Assembly (NCBI GenBank): GCA_900472675.1
Contig: UCJA01000014.1
Location: 232,962-296,961, forward strand
DNA length: 64,000 bases
Reading direction: 5' to 3'
Source: Hyphomicrobiales bacterium
GTDB taxonomy: Bacteria > Pseudomonadota > Alphaproteobacteria > Rhizobiales > Rhizobiaceae
Shown here: positions 52,413 to 61,303 of the stretch, one piece after another
How the letters are laid out: each line of letters starts with the position of its first letter
How positions within the stretch are numbered: position 1 is the stretch's first letter
Position numbers and translations under genes: made by a program
The notes under the pieces: generated by a model
Seen by the model: only the letters and a program-made list of their open reading frames with translations
What the model was told of the DNA's origin: nothing
Database searches by the model: none

Positions 52413-53872
52413 GCGGCTTCTCCCGCGGCAAAGGAGGAGGCGAGCACGTTCTTCTCGGTGATTTCGTCGCCCACGAGTTCGGCGACGATGGCGCCTTCAC
52501 GAAAGACGTAGACCCGGTCACAAAGCCTGATCTCGTCCATTTCGGTAGAGTACCAGACGAAGGTGCGGCCGGTAGCGGCTTCGCTGCGCAGGATATCGTA
52601 GACCTCCTGCTTGGTGCCGACATCGACGCCGCGCATGGGGTCATCCATCAGGACTGTGCGTGCTGTGGTGGCGAGGGCACGGGCGAAGAGGACCTTCTGC
52701 TGGTTGCCACCGGAGAGCGACAGGATGCGGTTGTCCATGTCGGGCGTACGGATCTCGATGCGCTGTTTCCAGCCGGCTCCCAGCGCCTTTTCGCGACCGG
52801 CATCGACGAGGCTGCGGGATGACAGGCCGCCCAGCGAGGCAATGCTGAGGTTTTTCAGGATGCTCCACAGCGGGAAGGTGCCGTTGAGGCTGCGGTCGCC
52901 GGCAACGAAGGCCAGTTCCTCCGCCCGGCTCGGCCACCAGTTGCTGTTGCGCGACAGGTAGAGGTCGAGCAAAGCCTGGGTCTGGCCGTGGCCGCCAAGG
53001 CCGGCAAAGCCGATCATCTCGCCCCGGTAGGCTTCGAACGAAAGTCCCCGGCCACGACGGGGCGGCATGGAGAGCACAGGGGTTCCACTGGGCTTGTCGA
53101 CGGCGCGCTGCCATTCCTGTTCGCGCACCACATTGCCCATGGCTTCCACCAGGGTGCGGGTGGAGAATTCGGATGCCTGGCGGTCAGCGACGACGCGGCC
53201 GTCCTTCATGACGACCACGCGGTCGCAGGTAGAGAGGATTTCGCCTAAGATATGGGAAATCAGCAGGACGGAGCCGCCCTTGCCGACGAAGCGGCGGATA
53301 TAGGCCATCAGCTGGGCGGCAAGGCCTGCATCGAGCGACGAGGTGGGCTCATCAAGGATGACGAGTTTCGGCGGCTGGTCAGTGCCGGCAAAGCTGATGG
53401 CGATCTCGACCATCTGCCGCTCGGCAATCGATAGGTCGTCGACGGTACTGTCGCAATCGATGCGATGGCCGGGAAAGACTTCGGCCAGTTGCGCTTCTAC
53501 CAGCTTCAGCGCGCGGGCGCGCCAGTTCCAGCCCTTCAGGCCCGCATGCATGATGCGGGTGTTTTCGTTGACGGTCAGGTTGGGGCAGAGCGACAGTTCC
53601 TGAAAGACGCAGCGCACCCCGTTGGCGCGGGCGGTGGCAATCCCGTGCGCGTCGGTGCTGCCGCTATAGGAGACAGTGCCCTCATGGGGCGTCAGGCCGC
53701 CGTTGATGACGTTGACGATGGTGGATTTGCCGGCGCCGTTGTGGCCGACGAGGCCTAGGCATTCGCCGGAATGGATCACCAGATCGGCGCCATCCAGTGC
53801 CTTGACGGCGCCGAAGGTCACCCGGATGCCGCGGGCGGCAACCACTTCCTGTCGTTCATGTGCAGTGATCAT
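52409..53872 (-). CDS. CUT2 sugar ABC transporter ATPase (RbsA/MglA type, two domains)
   Basis: 487 residues from the ATG at 53872; a frame from 53917 is longer but unsupported. The first nucleotide-binding domain has Walker A GHNGAGKST (43-51), LSIAERQMVEIA as signature and VILDEPTSSLD as Walker B. The second has a degenerate Walker A (GLGGHGQ) but an intact signature LSGGNQQKVLFARAL. This asymmetry is normal for the family. It overlaps the next permease gene by four bases. Confidence 0.9.
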   Translation of the reverse strand: MITAHERQEVVAARGIRVTFGAVKALDGADLVIHSGECLGLVGHNGAGKSTIVNVINGGLTPHEGTVSYSGSTDAHGIATARANGVRCVFQELSLCPNLTVNENTRIMHAGLKGWNWRARALKLVEAQLAEVFPGHRIDCDSTVDDLSIAERQMVEIAISFAGTDQPPKLVILDEPTSSLDAGLAAQLMAYIRRFVGKGGSVLLISHILGEILSTCDRVVVMKDGRVVADRQASEFSTRTLVEAMGNVVREQEWQRAVDKPSGTPVLSMPPRRGRGLSFEAYRGEMIGFAGLGGHGQTQALLDLYLSRNSNWWPSRAEELAFVAGDRSLNGTFPLWSILKNLSIASLGGLSSRSLVDAGREKALGAGWKQRIEIRTPDMDNRILSLSGGNQQKVLFARALATTARTVLMDDPMRGVDVGTKQEVYDILRSEAATGRTFVWYSTEMDEIRLCDRVYVFREGAIVAELVGDEITEKNVLASSFAAGEAA

Positions 53873-53979
53873 ACGCAGTCTACATCCGTTGTGCGGTTGT
53901 CGCAGGCGGAAGATCATGCCGGATCACGGTCCCGACGGGCGCATGATCCGGCATGGAGGGGAAGCCGGTGCGGCTGTTC

Positions 53980-54996
53980 CTACTTGGCGGCGGAGATCAC
54001 CTTCTGGGCGTCTTCCAGGGAGTACTCGACATTGGCCACGCCACCCTTCTGGGTGCTGGCAAGGTTGGTTTCGAGATTGTCCTGGTCGATGCGCAGGAAG
54101 GGCACGACGAGGTCCTTCTTGACGGTCTTGCCGTCAAGAATCTGCTGGGCGACCCAGAAGGCCAGCGTCGAAACGCCCGGCGCGATGGAGACCGACATTG
54201 TCTCGTACTTGTCCTTGTCCTTCTGCTGCTTCCACCAGACGAGTTCGTCCTCGCGGTTGCCCATGACGATGGTCGGGGTCGGGCGTTTGGCCGCGGCAAA
54301 GGCCTGGGCCGCACCATAGCCGTCACCGCCCTGGGTCACGACCGCGGTGATCTCCGGCAGGCTCGGCAGGATGCCGGCGACGGCCCGCTGCGCTACGTCC
54401 TGCGCCCAGTCTCCGTTGACCGAACCGACGATCTTGAACTGGGTGTTCTTCTTGACGCCGGATTCAATGCCTGCGTGGATCTGGTCGTCGACGGACACGC
54501 CGGCCAGGCCGCGGATCTCGAGAAGATTGCCGCCCTTGGGCAGCTTCTTGGCGAGGTAGTCGATCTGGCTTTCGCCCATGGCCTTGAAGTCGACGGCAAT
54601 GCGCCAAGCGCAGGGTTCGGTGACCGTGCCGTCAAACGAGACGACGGTGATGCCGGCATCGCAGGCTTCCTTAATCGCGCCGTTCAGCGCGGTCGGGGAG
54701 GCGGCATTGATGACGATGGCGTCATAGCCCTGCAGGATCAGGTTCTGGATCTGCGCCGCCTGTTCGGTGGCCTGGTTTTCCGCCGTGGTGAAGGGATCGG
54801 CCGCTGCGACCACGCCCTTGGCGACGGCTTGCTTGGTGATCTTGTCCCAGCTGGTCAGCATGGCCTGTCGCCAGGAGTTGCCGGCGTAGTTGTTGGACAG
54901 GGCAATCTTCTTGCCCGAGGTGTCCGCAAAGGCGGTTGCGGGTCCGAGCGCGCATGCGAGCGCAACGGATGCGACAAGCATCTTTCTGATGTTCAT
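53980..54996 (-). CDS. CUT2 sugar ABC transporter substrate-binding protein
   Basis: 338 residues. A signal peptide (about 1-24) is followed by a ribose-binding-protein fold: KIALSNNYAGNSWRQAM, QIQNLILQGYDAIVINAASP and VVSFDGTVTEPCAWRIAVDF. The periplasmic receptor for the transporter encoded downstream. A 107-base gap to the ATPase gene is usual for high expression of the binding protein. The ligand is unknown; a monosaccharide or polyol is likely. Confidence 0.9.
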   Translation of the reverse strand: MNIRKMLVASVALACALGPATAFADTSGKKIALSNNYAGNSWRQAMLTSWDKITKQAVAKGVVAAADPFTTAENQATEQAAQIQNLILQGYDAIVINAASPTALNGAIKEACDAGITVVSFDGTVTEPCAWRIAVDFKAMGESQIDYLAKKLPKGGNLLEIRGLAGVSVDDQIHAGIESGVKKNTQFKIVGSVNGDWAQDVAQRAVAGILPSLPEITAVVTQGGDGYGAAQAFAAAKRPTPTIVMGNREDELVWWKQQKDKDKYETMSVSIAPGVSTLAFWVAQQILDGKTVKKDLVVPFLRIDQDNLETNLASTQKGGVANVEYSLEDAQKVISAAK

Positions 54997-55340
54997 GATT
55001 TCCTCCCAAAAGCTCCCTGCTACTCTCCGCCGCTCCTCAACGGTGAACCGGAGATGATAGTCTGCCCTGAGCCCCGTTTGCTCAGTAGACCAAAGATGAG
55101 GCAGAAAGAGCCTGTTGTATAGGCACTTTCAAGCAAGCAGGCTGCGGGGTGCCGCGCAAAATCTGCGGGATCCCGCAAGGCAGGGAGGCGCTGTTGGCGC
55201 GCTGCGAAGTCCGGTCGACAAGGTGAATTCAAAAGCATGAACGTTGTTATCAAAGCTTGATTATCAAAGCTTGCGGTTAGCTTCGGTCGGCTCGCGCCAT
55301 TAACACGGGTATGATCTGCGGACCCGTGCACGTCATGTCA
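54997..55340. promoter_or_regulatory. Regulatory gap upstream of the CUT2 operon, with tandem 14-bp repeat
   Basis: 344 bases without a gene. Two direct copies of TTATCAAAGCTTG (55247-55259 and 55261-55273) have a 14-base period. The centre also reads as an imperfect inverted repeat (GCTTGAT-ATCAAAGC). It is probably the operator region for the transporter operon, about 250 bases from its start codon, or for a gene to the right. No regulator gene is adjacent. Confidence 0.45.
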
Positions 55341-56366
55341 TCAGCTGTGATCAAGTCGCACGTCAGGGCTATTTTCGCCGGCCAGCGCATCACCACTGCC
55401 TTTGCTGGATATTCGTGTCCGCAGGGCTGTCATCGTCTTCGCCAGAAGCTTCCAGCTTCTCTTCATAGGCGTCACGTAAGCACCGAATAGCGTGTTGAAT
55501 TTCTGCAGCGATGCATCGCTGTAACCAGAGATGCCGAATTCCAGTTTTTCGCCTTTTGCCGGTTTGTAGCCGGTGCCGAAAAGCCAGTCGTAGATCGACA
55601 GGTTCGTACCGAAATTCTTATCCCAGTGGGCTTGTACCTTGCTGTGGTGAACCTGATGCATATGAGGGCTGATGAAGATCTGATCGAACCATCCCAGTCC
55701 GACAGGCACGTGCGAATGCTTCAACGGATCCAGCGTGCAGATGGTCAACAGCTTGCTGGCGACTGCGCCCAAAGCCAGTGCCTCAATCAAGCTGAACTTG
55801 AAAAGGAACATCAGGACGCCGGCGGGCAGGCCATTGATTGCCCCGGAGATGACGCCCTCAAACACCAGTGGCAGGAAATGACCGCGCTTCGATGTCAACG
55901 GGTTCAGGAAGTCCGCCGAGTGGTGCACCTTGTGAAGCTCCCAGAGGAAGGGCACCTTGTGCTGGAGATAGTGTGTCAGGTAGTCGGAGAACTCTACAGT
56001 CAGTATCATGACACAGGTGGAGAGGGACGTGATCCAGTAATCCACCGGTAGCGGGGTGTACTGGACGAAGACATGTCCCAGTAAAAGCAGGAGGCCGCTC
56101 GACACGGCTGCAAAGACGAAGGCTCCCGGGATCACAAACACAAAGTCTGTCAGCTTCCTGAAGAAGTAGATAAATACGTCCATGTGGAAGCTTTTGGACT
56201 TGGCGATATCGAACGGGATACAGCATTCATACAGATCCCGGAATGAAAACTCCCTGCCGCTCTTTGCAACCTGTACGAGGAACAGGATTATGCCGGCGCC
56301 AAAGAATATCGTCCATGTTACAGCAAGCTGTGGAAGATTGATTATGTATTGGATTAACACTTCCAT
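55341..56366 (-). CDS. Fatty acid hydroxylase / sterol desaturase family membrane protein
   Basis: 341 residues from the ATG at 56366 (AGGGGGA upstream). Four or five membrane helices. The di-iron histidine clusters are HYLQH (132-136), HKVHH (145-149), HSH (217-219) and HMHQVHH (235-241). The family oxidises or hydroxylates lipids; rhizobial members act on fatty acids, carotenoids or ornithine lipids. Codon use is somewhat less GC-rich than the neighbours. No adjacent biosynthetic partner. It is divergent from the two-component pair. Confidence 0.83.
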   Translation of the reverse strand: MEVLIQYIINLPQLAVTWTIFFGAGIILFLVQVAKSGREFSFRDLYECCIPFDIAKSKSFHMDVFIYFFRKLTDFVFVIPGAFVFAAVSSGLLLLLGHVFVQYTPLPVDYWITSLSTCVMILTVEFSDYLTHYLQHKVPFLWELHKVHHSADFLNPLTSKRGHFLPLVFEGVISGAINGLPAGVLMFLFKFSLIEALALGAVASKLLTICTLDPLKHSHVPVGLGWFDQIFISPHMHQVHHSKVQAHWDKNFGTNLSIYDWLFGTGYKPAKGEKLEFGISGYSDASLQKFNTLFGAYVTPMKRSWKLLAKTMTALRTRISSKGSGDALAGENSPDVRLDHS

Positions 56367-56382
56367 ATAATCCCCCTGACGC

Positions 56383-56407
56383 AAACTATAGTTGATTTAA
56401 ACTATAG
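56383..56407. repeat. Direct repeat AAACTATAG in the hydroxylase / kinase promoter region
   Basis: AAACTATAG occurs at 56383-56391 and 56399-56407, 16 bases apart. The first copy extends to the palindrome AACTATAGTT. It is an AT-rich island between two divergent genes and may hold an operator or promoter -10 elements. Confidence 0.5.
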
Positions 56408-56592
56408 GTAGTTCAAAAATGCAATCGGAATTCTTTTCCTCTGGCCTGCAATTCTCTTCAAAGTTGAGGTGCGTGTCAGGTCCGTGACACCTATTGAGCG
56501 TCGCGCCATATCTGGCTCTAGCCGCCGCAGGACGATCGCTGCCATACTGTGTCGACAGGGACCTTTGCGGAGACCTGGGAGGAGGTCCATCC

Positions 56593-57861
56593 ATGCTCAA
56601 CCAAGCGCGCCATGCGCTGTTCGATCGTTATCTGGGTATCTCGCGACTGCTTGCCGGGCAGCTGGAATTCCACGCCATCATCCAGGCGGTCGCTGCGGAG
56701 ATCAGCCACATCATTCCGCACGACCATCTCGACGTTTGCATCAAGACTGTCGATGGCAAGTACCACATCGCCTATGAGAGTGGTCTCGATACGGCCTGGA
56801 GCCAGGAACCTCCGGCGCTTCTGACCGGCAGCCCGATCCGCACACTTTTGGCCGGCGAGGCGGATTTCCTTTTGTCGGAGGATGCCTGCAGCGATCCGCG
56901 GTTTCACTTTGCCGGCGCGTTCTCAAGCCCGATCATCGATCTCTCTTTGCGCAGCCGCCTGCACGTACCCCTGAAGGTGCAGGGCAATATCATCGGGGCG
57001 CTCAGCTGTTCCAGTCATGAGCGCGGCGCCTATACGATGGACGACGTCGAATGCGCGCGGTCGATCGCCGACCTGCTTGCCCCCTATTTCTTTGCGCTTC
57101 GGGCAGCGGAACAGGCGAAGCGCTCGGCGGTGGTGGAGACGGAGGCCCGGGCGCGCGAAGAGGGGCTGCGCCTGGGGGCGCTCAAGCTCACCGAAGCGCT
57201 GGAGGCGGAGCGGCAAAGGATCGGCATGGATCTGCACGACCAGACGCTCGCCGACCTGACCCGGCTGTCGCGCCGGATGGAGCGGCTGGCCAGCCAAACG
57301 GAGCTGCCCGCTGAACTGACGGGCGAGGTGCTGGAGCCGCTGTGCCGGACGCTGCAGCAGTGCATGCAGGATCTTCGCCAGATCATCGAGGAGGCCAAGC
57401 CCACGGTACTGCAGCTGTTCGGGGTGGCGGAGGCGATCGAAAACCACCTTGACCGCTCGGTGCGCGACAGCGGCCTGCCGATCCGCTGGCGGCTTGCCGA
57501 CACCAGCGACGGCATGCTGACAGGGCTCGACCCGACGGTTGCCATTTCGCTGTTCCGGATCGTCCAGGAGGCGGTGAACAACGCCATCCGGCACGGGCAG
57601 CCGGACACGATCCTGGTGCGCATCGACCGGCGTGCGCCAGGCCTGCTGTGGATCGAGGTGATCGACGACGGCTGCGGCGTTCCGGCGCGGTCGGGAGGCG
57701 CCAGCGCAGAGGGGGGCGGCCAGGGCATCGACAACATGAAGACTCGTGCCCGGCTGATCTCGGCCCGTCTCGACATCGGGCGCCCAGCCGGCGGGGTGGG
57801 CACCGCCGTGCGGCTCAGCCTGCCATTGGAGCATACAGCGATCCTGGAGGTTCATTCATGA
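56593..57861 (+). CDS. Sensor histidine kinase, GAF plus NarX-type kinase domains
   Basis: 422 residues from the ATG at 56593, with a strong GGAGGAGG seven bases upstream; the frame is open further upstream. A GAF domain (about 25-170), a coiled-coil linker (172-205), then a HisKA_3 motif ERQRIGMDLHDQTLADL with His215. The HATPase domain has EAVNNAIRHG and DDGCGVP. There are no membrane segments, so it is a cytosolic sensor. It overlaps its regulator gene by four bases. Confidence 0.87.
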   Translation: MLNQARHALFDRYLGISRLLAGQLEFHAIIQAVAAEISHIIPHDHLDVCIKTVDGKYHIAYESGLDTAWSQEPPALLTGSPIRTLLAGEADFLLSEDACSDPRFHFAGAFSSPIIDLSLRSRLHVPLKVQGNIIGALSCSSHERGAYTMDDVECARSIADLLAPYFFALRAAEQAKRSAVVETEARAREEGLRLGALKLTEALEAERQRIGMDLHDQTLADLTRLSRRMERLASQTELPAELTGEVLEPLCRTLQQCMQDLRQIIEEAKPTVLQLFGVAEAIENHLDRSVRDSGLPIRWRLADTSDGMLTGLDPTVAISLFRIVQEAVNNAIRHGQPDTILVRIDRRAPGLLWIEVIDDGCGVPARSGGASAEGGGQGIDNMKTRARLISARLDIGRPAGGVGTAVRLSLPLEHTAILEVHS

Positions 57862-58574
57862 AAGTGCTGATTGTCGAGGACGATCCGCTGCACCGGTCCT
57901 ATCTGCACGAGGCGGTGCGCGCGGCGCTGCCGGAATGCGACGACGTGCTGGAGGCAGACAATGGGTCGGCCGGCGAAGTGCACGCCCGCAAGGCGCAAAG
58001 CGAGCATGTGGTGATGGACCTGCAGATGAACGAGCGCAACGGCATCGAGGCGGCGCGCACCATCTGGCGGGAGCGGCCCGATACGAAAATCCTGTTCTGG
58101 TCGAACTATTCCGACGAAGCCTATGTGCGCGGCGTGGCACGGATCGTGCCCGAGGGCGCGACCTATGGCTATGTGCTGAAATCGGCATCGGACGACCGGC
58201 TGCGGCTTGCGCTACGCAGCGTCTTCATCGAGTCGCAATGCGTGATCGACCGCGAGGTGCGTGGCATCCAGCAGAAGAGCCTCGGCAATGCGCATGGGTT
58301 GAGCGACGCCGAATACGAGATCCTGGTGGATGTGGCGCTCGGATTGACGGACAAGGCGATCGCCCAGCGCAAGCGGCTGTCGCTTAGAAGCGTGCAGAAC
58401 CGGTTGCAGCAGCTTTACGAGAAGCTGGACGTCTATCAGCCGAACGGGCAGGCGGGGGAGGGATGGTACAATCTGCGCACCCGGGCGGTGGCGGTCGCGC
58501 TGTCACGCAGGGTACTGAACTCCAGCGCGCTGGAGCGTGCCGAGCGGGATCTCCAGGAAGAGCTCGGGTCTTAA
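57858..58574 (+). CDS. NarL/LuxR-type response regulator
   Basis: 238 residues. The receiver has EDD (7-9), phospho-acceptor Asp54 in VVMDLQMNERNG and Lys in YVLKSAS. The C-terminal helix-turn-helix LSDAEYEILVDVALGLTDKA followed by RSVQNRLQQLYEKLDV is LuxR-like but divergent: the usual TxxE start is LSDAE, and the spacing before the recognition helix is altered. Partner of the GAF kinase. The target may be the divergent hydroxylase gene. Confidence 0.87.
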   Translation: MKVLIVEDDPLHRSYLHEAVRAALPECDDVLEADNGSAGEVHARKAQSEHVVMDLQMNERNGIEAARTIWRERPDTKILFWSNYSDEAYVRGVARIVPEGATYGYVLKSASDDRLRLALRSVFIESQCVIDREVRGIQQKSLGNAHGLSDAEYEILVDVALGLTDKAIAQRKRLSLRSVQNRLQQLYEKLDVYQPNGQAGEGWYNLRTRAVAVALSRRVLNSSALERAERDLQEELGS

Positions 58575-58588
58575 CCGGTTCGAATACG

Positions 58589-58625
58589 AAAAAGGGACGA
58601 CGCCTTGCGGCATCATCCCTTTCAA
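58589..58625. terminator. Bidirectional terminator
   Basis: Outer stem AAAGGGA / TCCCTTT and inner stem GACGCC / GGCATC (one mismatch) with a TTGC loop; A residues on one side and TTTCAATTTT on the other. It serves the response regulator and the opposite-strand gene that ends at 58649. Confidence 0.75.
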
Positions 58626-58648
58626 TTTTCTAGTCCCAATCGCCCGTA

Positions 58649-58867
58649 TCAGTCGGAGTTGATGTCTGGCAGATGGGTCTGGACCTCGCGTAAGCGGTCG
58701 TCGTCGAGGGTCTTGATCTTCTCGTTCCAGAAGGCTTCTGCCTCCGGATTGTCACCTTCCCACTTGCGGGTGTCGACGATGTTGTCATCCATGATCGTCT
58801 GGCGCTTGCCGCCGAGCCGGACATATTCTTTCGCCAGCTTGTGGGTTTCGGTTTCTTCGCCGTTCAT
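58649..58867 (-). CDS. Small acidic hypothetical protein, 72 residues
   Basis: Starts MNGEETETHKLAKEYVRLGG and overlaps the stop of the DUF883-like gene upstream by four bases, so the two are co-translated. Acidic, helical, with WEGDNPEAEAFWNEKIKTL. No family is recognised. Co-expressed with the upstream gene from an EcfG promoter. Confidence 0.65.
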   Translation of the reverse strand: MNGEETETHKLAKEYVRLGGKRQTIMDDNIVDTRKWEGDNPEAEAFWNEKIKTLDDDRLREVQTHLPDINSD

Positions 58868-59187
58868 CGGGTCATGCCCCAGACGTAGCCCAGCGCCGCG
58901 GCGATCGCGACGGCAGCCAGGGGCTTTGCCTTGATGCGGTCCTCGAGGTCTTCGCGAATGGCAGCGCTTCCACTGCTGGCAAGACGACGGGAGGCGGAGG
59001 CGACTTCAAGGGCCGATTCCTTCATGCGGGCGACTTCAGCGCGCAGTGCTCCGAGTTCGTCCATGGCCAGCGCGTCGGCACCGGTGTCGGACGGCCGCTT
59101 GTCGACTGCGGCCAGTGCTTCATCCACCTTCGGCGCGACGAAGGGACGGTTCAGCTTGTCTTTGTTCTGGTCGGGTTCATAGGCCAT
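58864..59187 (-). CDS. DUF883/ElaB-like small membrane-anchored protein
   Basis: 107 residues. A hydrophilic, mainly helical N-terminal part (GALRAEVARMKESALEVA) is followed by a short C-terminal hydrophobic segment, KPLAAVAIAAALGYVWGMTR, which is the ElaB/YqjD/DUF883 tail. The enteric relatives bind stationary-phase ribosomes and anchor them to the membrane. Expressed from an EcfG element 28 bases upstream, consistent with a stationary-phase role. Confidence 0.7.
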   Translation of the reverse strand: MAYEPDQNKDKLNRPFVAPKVDEALAAVDKRPSDTGADALAMDELGALRAEVARMKESALEVASASRRLASSGSAAIREDLEDRIKAKPLAAVAIAAALGYVWGMTR

Positions 59188-59214
59188 GGTGAGCTCCTTT
59201 AAGACTGAACCTCC

Positions 59215-59239
59215 AACGCCTTTTGGGCCTCCCGGTTCC
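59215..59239 (-). promoter_or_regulatory. EcfG promoter (GGAAC-N17-GTT)
   Basis: On the minus strand GGAAC (59239-59235), 17 bases, GTT (59217-59215). It serves the DUF883-like gene and the 72-residue gene. Confidence 0.7.
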
Positions 59240-59274
59240 CGCCGGATGTGCGGGTTCGGACAGGTTCAGGAATT

Positions 59275-59667
59275 TCAGACCCGCGACGGCACGAGATTGG
59301 CAATCTCGCGGGACAACTGCTCCTGCGAGTAGGGCTTGCCGAGGCGCGGCAGGTCCATGCCGGATCCCGGCGGAAGATCAGAATAGCCCGTGGCCACCAG
59401 CACGGGGAGATCGTGCCTGATCAAGCGGATGCCTTCGGCAAGTTCTGCACCGTTCATGCCGGGCATGGAATAGTCCGTAATTACGAGATCGACGCGGTCG
59501 GCGGCCTCGAGCATTTTCAAGGCCTGGGCCCCGGACGAGGCCTCGAGGACCCGATGACCGAGATCCTCCAGCATATCCACAGTGCTCATGGAGATCAGCG
59601 CATCGTCATCTACAACCAGGATGGTGAGGGCTTCAGTGGTGTGGATCATCTCTGTCGTCGCTTTCAT
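59275..59667 (-). CDS. Single-domain response regulator (CheY-like)
   Basis: 130 residues from the ATG at 59667; starts at 59649 or 59754 are possible. Receiver only: acidic VVDDD (18-22), phospho-acceptor Asp65 in VITDYSMPGMNG, Thr in VLVATGYS and Lys in LGKPYS. There is no output domain. The sequence type resembles receivers attached to hybrid kinases. A role in phosphate flow to the general stress pathway is possible given the neighbours but is unproven. Confidence 0.82.
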   Translation of the reverse strand: MKATTEMIHTTEALTILVVDDDALISMSTVDMLEDLGHRVLEASSGAQALKMLEAADRVDLVITDYSMPGMNGAELAEGIRLIRHDLPVLVATGYSDLPPGSGMDLPRLGKPYSQEQLSREIANLVPSRV

Positions 59668-59790
59668 GGTCGGCATAAGCCGGCTTGCAAACGCATGGGC
59701 CGGCCGGTGTGTCGGCACAAGCCCGAATGTGTGTGCTCTGCCCCCGGCATTCAAGACTTGCGGTTCCGCAAGCGCATCACCCGGTAATAG

Positions 59791-61152
59791 TCATCCCCGG
59801 ATGATCTCTTCCGCTGCCATGGCGACTGCCAAAAGCCGGTCATCGTGGCGGGCAGGGGCAGACAGAAGGAAGCCGACCGGCATGCCTGCCTCGCCCGTGC
59901 CGCAGGGAATAGACACGCCGCACCAATCCAGGAAGTTTCCGATCGCTGTGTTGGCAAGCGTCTTGACGTTCATGGCGAAGAAGGCCTGATCGTCGGCAAG
60001 AAGCGGGTCGATCGGCGGGGCGACATGGGCAACGGTCGGGAAGGCGACCAGGCGATCGCCGATCAGCGCGTCTGATTGCCTTATCAGGCGGTCTCTTGCC
60101 TCCAGAATGGCGAGGTAGCTGGAGAGCGTGGTCTTCTCGCCGAGCCGTGTGCGCGCCACGACCCGCTGGTCCATGCGGGCCGCCTCCGGTCCGGCCAACC
60201 GTTCGCGGTGAAGGACATAGGCCTCGGCCGTTACCAGGGGGCCGTACTTGGCCATCACGTCGAGGATCTGCTCGAAGGCGGGCATGACGATCCGGGTCAC
60301 ACGGGCGCCGGCCTGTTCCAGCCGCGCCAGAGCGGCCTCGAATGCGGCGACCACGCCCGGTTCTGCCGTATCGAAGACGACGTTGGTGGGAACCACGATA
60401 TCCAGGGCGGCGAGCGCGTGGCGTTGGATGTGCGACGGCGCGAGGCCCTGCATGGCCGCATCGATCCATGCGGCGTCCTGCACCGTGCGGCACAGGGGGC
60501 CGAGCGAATCGAGGCTCTTCGACAGCGGGAAGACGCCGTCCATGGCGTGGCGCCCTCGGGTCGCCTTATAGCCGACGAGGCCGTTCAAGGCTGCCGGGAT
60601 ACGGACCGAGCCGCCGGTATCGGTGCCCATCGCGACCGGAACCAGGTTTGCCGCAACCGCGACGCCGGCGCCGGAGGACGAACCGCCAGGGATGCGCGGG
60701 ACATCGCGGCTGCAAGGATTGTGCGGGGTGCCGTAGGTCGGGTTGATGCCGATGCCGGAGAAAGCAAATTCGCTCATATTGGTGCGGCCGATGGCGACCA
60801 TGCCGGCCTGGTTCAGGAGGTCGACCACCCGTGCGTCCGCTGTCGCCGGGGTGGCGCTCGACAGAACCGACGAGCCGGCGGTGGTGGCAAGGCCTTCGAT
60901 ATCGAACAGGTCCTTCCAGGCGATCGGAATGCCATCGAGAAGGCCAAGCGAGCGTCCTTCCCGGATGCGCGTCGATGCGGCCTGTGCTTCCCTTCTGGCG
61001 CGATCTCGCAGGAGCGACACGAAGACGGCCTTGTCCGGGTAGGCATCGATGGCGTCGAACACGGCATCCGTCACCTCGACGGGATCCGCCTTTCCTGTCT
61101 GCAGGAGGGACGACAGCTGTGCGATCGACATTGCCCCGAAATTCACCGTCAT
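59791..61152 (-). CDS. Amidase-signature family hydrolase
   Basis: 453 residues from the ATG at 61152 (AAGGGGC upstream). The Ser-cisSer-Lys triad is visible: Lys80 in IPIAWKD, the GGSSSGAG loop (156-163) and nucleophile Ser182 in GTDTGGSVRIPA. It is related to GatA, but without gatB/gatC neighbours and with a divergent C-terminus, so it is a catabolic amidase of unknown substrate. It is divergent from the lipoprotein gene. Confidence 0.85.
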   Translation of the reverse strand: MTVNFGAMSIAQLSSLLQTGKADPVEVTDAVFDAIDAYPDKAVFVSLLRDRARREAQAASTRIREGRSLGLLDGIPIAWKDLFDIEGLATTAGSSVLSSATPATADARVVDLLNQAGMVAIGRTNMSEFAFSGIGINPTYGTPHNPCSRDVPRIPGGSSSGAGVAVAANLVPVAMGTDTGGSVRIPAALNGLVGYKATRGRHAMDGVFPLSKSLDSLGPLCRTVQDAAWIDAAMQGLAPSHIQRHALAALDIVVPTNVVFDTAEPGVVAAFEAALARLEQAGARVTRIVMPAFEQILDVMAKYGPLVTAEAYVLHRERLAGPEAARMDQRVVARTRLGEKTTLSSYLAILEARDRLIRQSDALIGDRLVAFPTVAHVAPPIDPLLADDQAFFAMNVKTLANTAIGNFLDWCGVSIPCGTGEAGMPVGFLLSAPARHDDRLLAVAMAAEEIIRG

Positions 61153-61241
61153 GCGCTTGCCCCTTCGTCTGCTATACAAGGGCAAACCTGTAGCCGATAT
61201 TTCCGTAAGGTGCAGGAGATTTTGCGCGGGAGGCTGTGGCC

Positions 61242-61267
61242 GGAACTTTGCACCGTCGGTCCGTGTT
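61242..61267 (+). promoter_or_regulatory. EcfG-type promoter (GGAAC-N18-GTT)
   Basis: GGAAC at 61242-61246 and GTT at 61265-61267, 18 bases apart; 37 bases upstream of the lipoprotein gene. Confidence 0.45.
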
Positions 61268-61303
61268 GAAGTCAGGCAAATCACCCGTCAGCCGGAAGGT
61301 TTC

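Noticed and set aside
52641-53114. Broken second nucleotide-binding domain in the CUT2 ATPase
   Set aside because: The degenerate Walker A (GLGGHGQ) with intact LSGGNQQK is normal for RbsA/MglA proteins, not a mutation.
55250-55270. FNR/FixK-type box TTGAT-ATCAA
   Set aside because: The half sites are separated by one base instead of four, so it does not fit the family.
60076-61269. 397-codon plus-strand open frame
   Set aside because: Shadow of the amidase gene, which has the complete catalytic triad.
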